The position numbers and the translations under genes were made by a program. This document shows positions 61,747 through 64,000 of a DNA stretch of 64,000 bases, one piece after another. Below the pieces are notes generated by a model. That model searched no databases. It was not told the origin of the DNA and saw nothing but the letters and a program-made list of their open reading frames with translations. Numbering within the stretch: the stretch's first letter is position 1; each line of letters opens with the position of its first letter. Where the stretch lies: assembly GCA_937873695.1 (NCBI GenBank), contig CALMYL010000017.1:207214-271213 (forward strand), written 5' to 3'. Source of the stretch: an uncultured Ignavibacteria bacterium (lineage in GTDB: Bacteria; Bacteroidota; Ignavibacteria; Tepidaquicellales; OLB5).

Positions 61747-62831
61747 CCAGGCGGACAAAAAATTTATTGAAGAACCTATGGTTTAATCTGGGAATAAGTA
61801 TTGCAGCAGGTAACCTGTTTGTTGTATACAGATTTTTCGGAACGATGGATTATTATGATCCCGGCATCATTATTACGCCGGTCCATCTTGCAATAAGTTT
61901 TATCCAGGGTACGGGTGCTGGATTTGTTAACGGAATTGCAATAACATTTATAGACAGGCTGGTTGATACAGAGGCGTTTAAAAAGAGATCATTCAGATAC
62001 ACTTTAATTTTCAAAAGTGCGGCATACTGTGTATCAATTATTTTTTGTGTGGCCTTAATTTTTATTCTGGATTATCTTCTTGATGAAAAAACTTCCTCAG
62101 GAAGCCAAATGGATCCGGCAGTTGGAACTGCCTTAACACTGCAGTACCTTGTGGCAGTTTTTATATATATGATGTTCCTGAATGTCTCAATAAACTTTCT
62201 GAAAGAAGCAAACAAAAAATTCGGACCGGGTATATTATTTAAGTTATTTTCGGGTAAATATTACCAGCCGGTTGTTGAAGAAAGGATATTCATGTTCATC
62301 GATCTTAAAGCATCTACCACTATTGCCGAGCGGCTTGGTCACTTAAAATACAGCAGGCTTATACAGGATTGTTTTTATGAGATAACGGATATTGTAGATA
62401 AATTCAAAGCAGAAATTTACCAGTATGTCGGAGATGAAATTGTCCTTTCGTGGGAAATGGATACCGGAATTGAAAATAATAACTGCTTCTGCCTCTATTT
62501 TGCTTTCCGGAAAAAACTCGAAGAGAACAGGGGATATTATCAGCAAAAATATGACCTGCTGCCGGAATTTAAAGCAGGAATGAATTGCGGAACCGTAACG
62601 GTTTGTGAAGTTGGGGAAATAAAAAAAGATATTGCATATCATGGTGATGTACTGAATACCGCTTCAAGGATACAGGGATTGTGCAATATATATAATAAGG
62701 AAGTACTTATTTCGGAATCACTTAACAAGGCTATGCCAAAAGAAAGATCATTCATAAGGGAACTGATAGGTGAAATTTCATTAAAGGGCAAAGAAACAGT
62801 TGTTGGAGTATATAGCCTGGAATCTGTTTAA
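61743..62831 (+). CDS. Membrane class III nucleotidyl cyclase
   Basis: A 362-residue protein. Residues about 18-170 hold four or five membrane helices; residues about 180-340 are a class III cyclase. The metal-binding Asp residues are in FMFIDLKAST and YVGDEIVLSW, and the transition-state Asn and Arg are in GDVLNTASR, so catalysis is likely. The residues that set base choice in class III cyclases are Gln (Q in YQYVGD, where ATP enzymes have Lys) and Ala (in IAYHGD, where ATP enzymes have Asp or Thr). Whether it makes cAMP or cGMP cannot be told. The start is a TTG at 61743. Confidence 0.88.
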   Translation: MTRRTKNLLKNLWFNLGISIAAGNLFVVYRFFGTMDYYDPGIIITPVHLAISFIQGTGAGFVNGIAITFIDRLVDTEAFKKRSFRYTLIFKSAAYCVSIIFCVALIFILDYLLDEKTSSGSQMDPAVGTALTLQYLVAVFIYMMFLNVSINFLKEANKKFGPGILFKLFSGKYYQPVVEERIFMFIDLKASTTIAERLGHLKYSRLIQDCFYEITDIVDKFKAEIYQYVGDEIVLSWEMDTGIENNNCFCLYFAFRKKLEENRGYYQQKYDLLPEFKAGMNCGTVTVCEVGEIKKDIAYHGDVLNTASRIQGLCNIYNKEVLISESLNKAMPKERSFIRELIGEISLKGKETVVGVYSLESV

Positions 62832-62871
62832 TAAAGTAAAAATGAATTATACTGTTTAATTACTTACAGAA

Positions 62872-63942
62872 ATGAGCAAGAGATTTAAAGAGATCAGGTT
62901 TAACCTGGTAGCCTGGCTGATTGCCGGGAATATGTTTGTAATCTTCAGGTTTTTTGGTATGTATGATTTTGAGCAGTACTTTATCCTTAAGAAGCCTATT
63001 GAAATGGAACTGATGTTCCTTGAGGCAAATGTAGTAGCTGTTGTGAACGGGTTACTGCTATCACTGGTTGATATTTTAATGGATACCCCTAAATTAAAAA
63101 GAGAGTCTTTCAGGTATATCCTGACTATCAAAAGTATAGCATATATAGTAACAATGTTCATTTCCATAGTTTCGATATTTGTTCTACATGGTATTATCAT
63201 AAACAGGGATAATAACCTGCTATATTCACTGAATTATACATTGGCAAGCCAATATACCATTGCTTTGTATCTTTATGGAGCGTTTATCAGTCTGCTGATA
63301 AACTTTCTCAAAGAAGTGAATAAGAAGTTCGGTCCGGGAATACTTGTTAAGCTTTTTTCCGGGAGGTATTATAACCCAAGGGTCGAAGACCGTATGTTCA
63401 TGTTCATTGATCTGAAAGCTTCAACTACTATTGCTGAGAAGCTTGGACACATCAGATACAGCAGGCTGATACAGGACTGCTTTTATGATGTGACGGATGT
63501 TGTTGCCAGGTACAGAGCTGAGATCTACCAGTATGTTGGTGATGAAATTGTGCTTACCTGGGAGCTTGAAAAAGGTATTGAAAACGATAACTGCTTCAGG
63601 TTCTTCTTCGAATTTAAAAAAAAGATAGAATCATTGTGCGATTATTACAAAGAAAAGTACGGCGTTGTGCCGGTTTTTAAAGCCGGAATGAACTGCGGCA
63701 CTGTTACAGTTGCTGAAATAGGTGAACTGAAAAAAGAAATAGCATATCATGGCGATGTGCTTAATACTGCTTCCAGGATCCAGGATCAATGCAATCAGTA
63801 TAATAAGCCATTTTTAATCTCAAATAATCTGTATAAAAAAATGCCAAGAACCGGATCTTTCAGATTTGACCTAATAGGAGAAATACTTCTGAAAGGAAAA
63901 GTCCAGCCTGTAGGAATATACAGTGTGGAAATCCTAAAATGA
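62872..63942 (+). CDS. Membrane class III nucleotidyl cyclase (paralogue)
   Basis: A 356-residue paralogue of the gene at 61743, with the same layout: four or five N-terminal membrane helices, a linker LKEVNKKFGPGILVKLFSG shared almost exactly, and a cyclase domain with FMFIDLKAST, YQYVGDEIVLTW and IAYHGDVLNTASR. It keeps the same Gln/Ala pair. The first extracytoplasmic loops differ between the two, so they could sense different signals. The stop overlaps the start of the next gene (ATGA). Confidence 0.88.
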   Translation: MSKRFKEIRFNLVAWLIAGNMFVIFRFFGMYDFEQYFILKKPIEMELMFLEANVVAVVNGLLLSLVDILMDTPKLKRESFRYILTIKSIAYIVTMFISIVSIFVLHGIIINRDNNLLYSLNYTLASQYTIALYLYGAFISLLINFLKEVNKKFGPGILVKLFSGRYYNPRVEDRMFMFIDLKASTTIAEKLGHIRYSRLIQDCFYDVTDVVARYRAEIYQYVGDEIVLTWELEKGIENDNCFRFFFEFKKKIESLCDYYKEKYGVVPVFKAGMNCGTVTVAEIGELKKEIAYHGDVLNTASRIQDQCNQYNKPFLISNNLYKKMPRTGSFRFDLIGEILLKGKVQPVGIYSVEILK

Positions 63943-64000
63943 AAAATTATTACTTAAGACCATCAGCCGCTGAAGACAGTGAACTAATATATTCAATTAA
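63939..64000 (+). CDS. GNAT-like acetyltransferase, 3' end cut by the window
   Basis: Starts ATG at 63939, overlapping the cyclase stop by 4 bases, and runs open to the window edge. The visible 20 residues, MKNYYLRPSAAEDSELIYSI, match the usual N-terminus of GNAT proteins (YxLRPxxxxDxxxIxxI). The rest is outside the window. Confidence 0.6.
   Translation, partial: MKNYYLRPSAAEDSELIYSI

Overview
The window reads as a chromosomal segment of a bacterium from the Ignavibacteria/Bacteroidota-Chlorobi group. Four proteins end in a type IX secretion (T9SS) type A sorting domain with the Q-N-[FY]-P-N-P-F-N-P signature favoured in Ignavibacteria. Promoter-like TAnnTTTG boxes sit before the tRNA genes, and many starts lack a Shine-Dalgarno sequence while a few have a strong one. 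Coding density is high, A+T is moderately high, and no phage, transposase or CRISPR array is visible. The species cannot be named from the sequence.

Layout. 1-3334: a heterodimeric ABC exporter (first gene cut by the window edge) split by a gap full of palindromic repeats. 3434-7451: a DUF5946 protein, a methyltransferase, two GNAT acetyltransferases and the ribosome assembly GTPase rsgA. 7465-10356: a visibly more A+T-rich three-gene island (HNH-like, HEPN-like, HNH-like) next to a decayed second copy of the rsgA 3' end and bracketed by matching palindromes; this is the best candidate for an undescribed system here. 10449-16663: a secreted S41 peptidase, a MarR-GNAT fusion with its own operator-like palindrome, typA/bipA and an M3 oligopeptidase. 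16696-22089: small membrane and cysteine-rich proteins, an MFS carrier, an ECF-type sigma factor and a T9SS beta-helix protein. 22162-33351: a long, translationally coupled minus-strand run of five-plus glycosyltransferases and a flippase that leads into nadD, lysC, dapB and a Yip1 membrane protein. 33419-38906: PrsW-type protease, two paralogous T9SS BNR-type proteins and gltX. 39171-42002: a MerR regulator, tRNA-Pro(GGG), two truncated tRNA-Leu-like pseudogenes, tRNA-Leu(TAG) and clpX. 42037-47305: an acyl-CoA carboxylase beta chain, a HicB/HicA toxin-antitoxin pair, a P-loop kinase, a GH26-like hydrolase and a GrpB-GNAT fusion. 47382-53924: a metabolism and redox-stress group (VOC, PIG-L, nitroreductase, pirin, YceI, MarR) with clear MarR-type operators, a GNAT and a choice-of-anchor B T9SS protein. 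53996-64000: three outer-membrane barrels, a lipoprotein, a methyltransferase, a two-domain retropepsin-like protease, a sigma/anti-sigma pair, a Cdd1-type helix-hairpin-helix protein, two paralogous membrane class III nucleotidyl cyclases, and the start of another GNAT gene.

How the genes work together. The minus-strand glycan cluster looks like a surface polysaccharide assembly line in which glycosyltransferases build a lipid-linked glycan and the flippase moves it across the inner membrane. T9SS sorting domains show that several large beta-rich proteins are exported to the cell surface. Two sigma factors, three MarR/MerR regulators and two cyclases show that much of the segment is regulatory. 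Small palindromic repeats occur between genes at several places and in two cases appear nested in each other.
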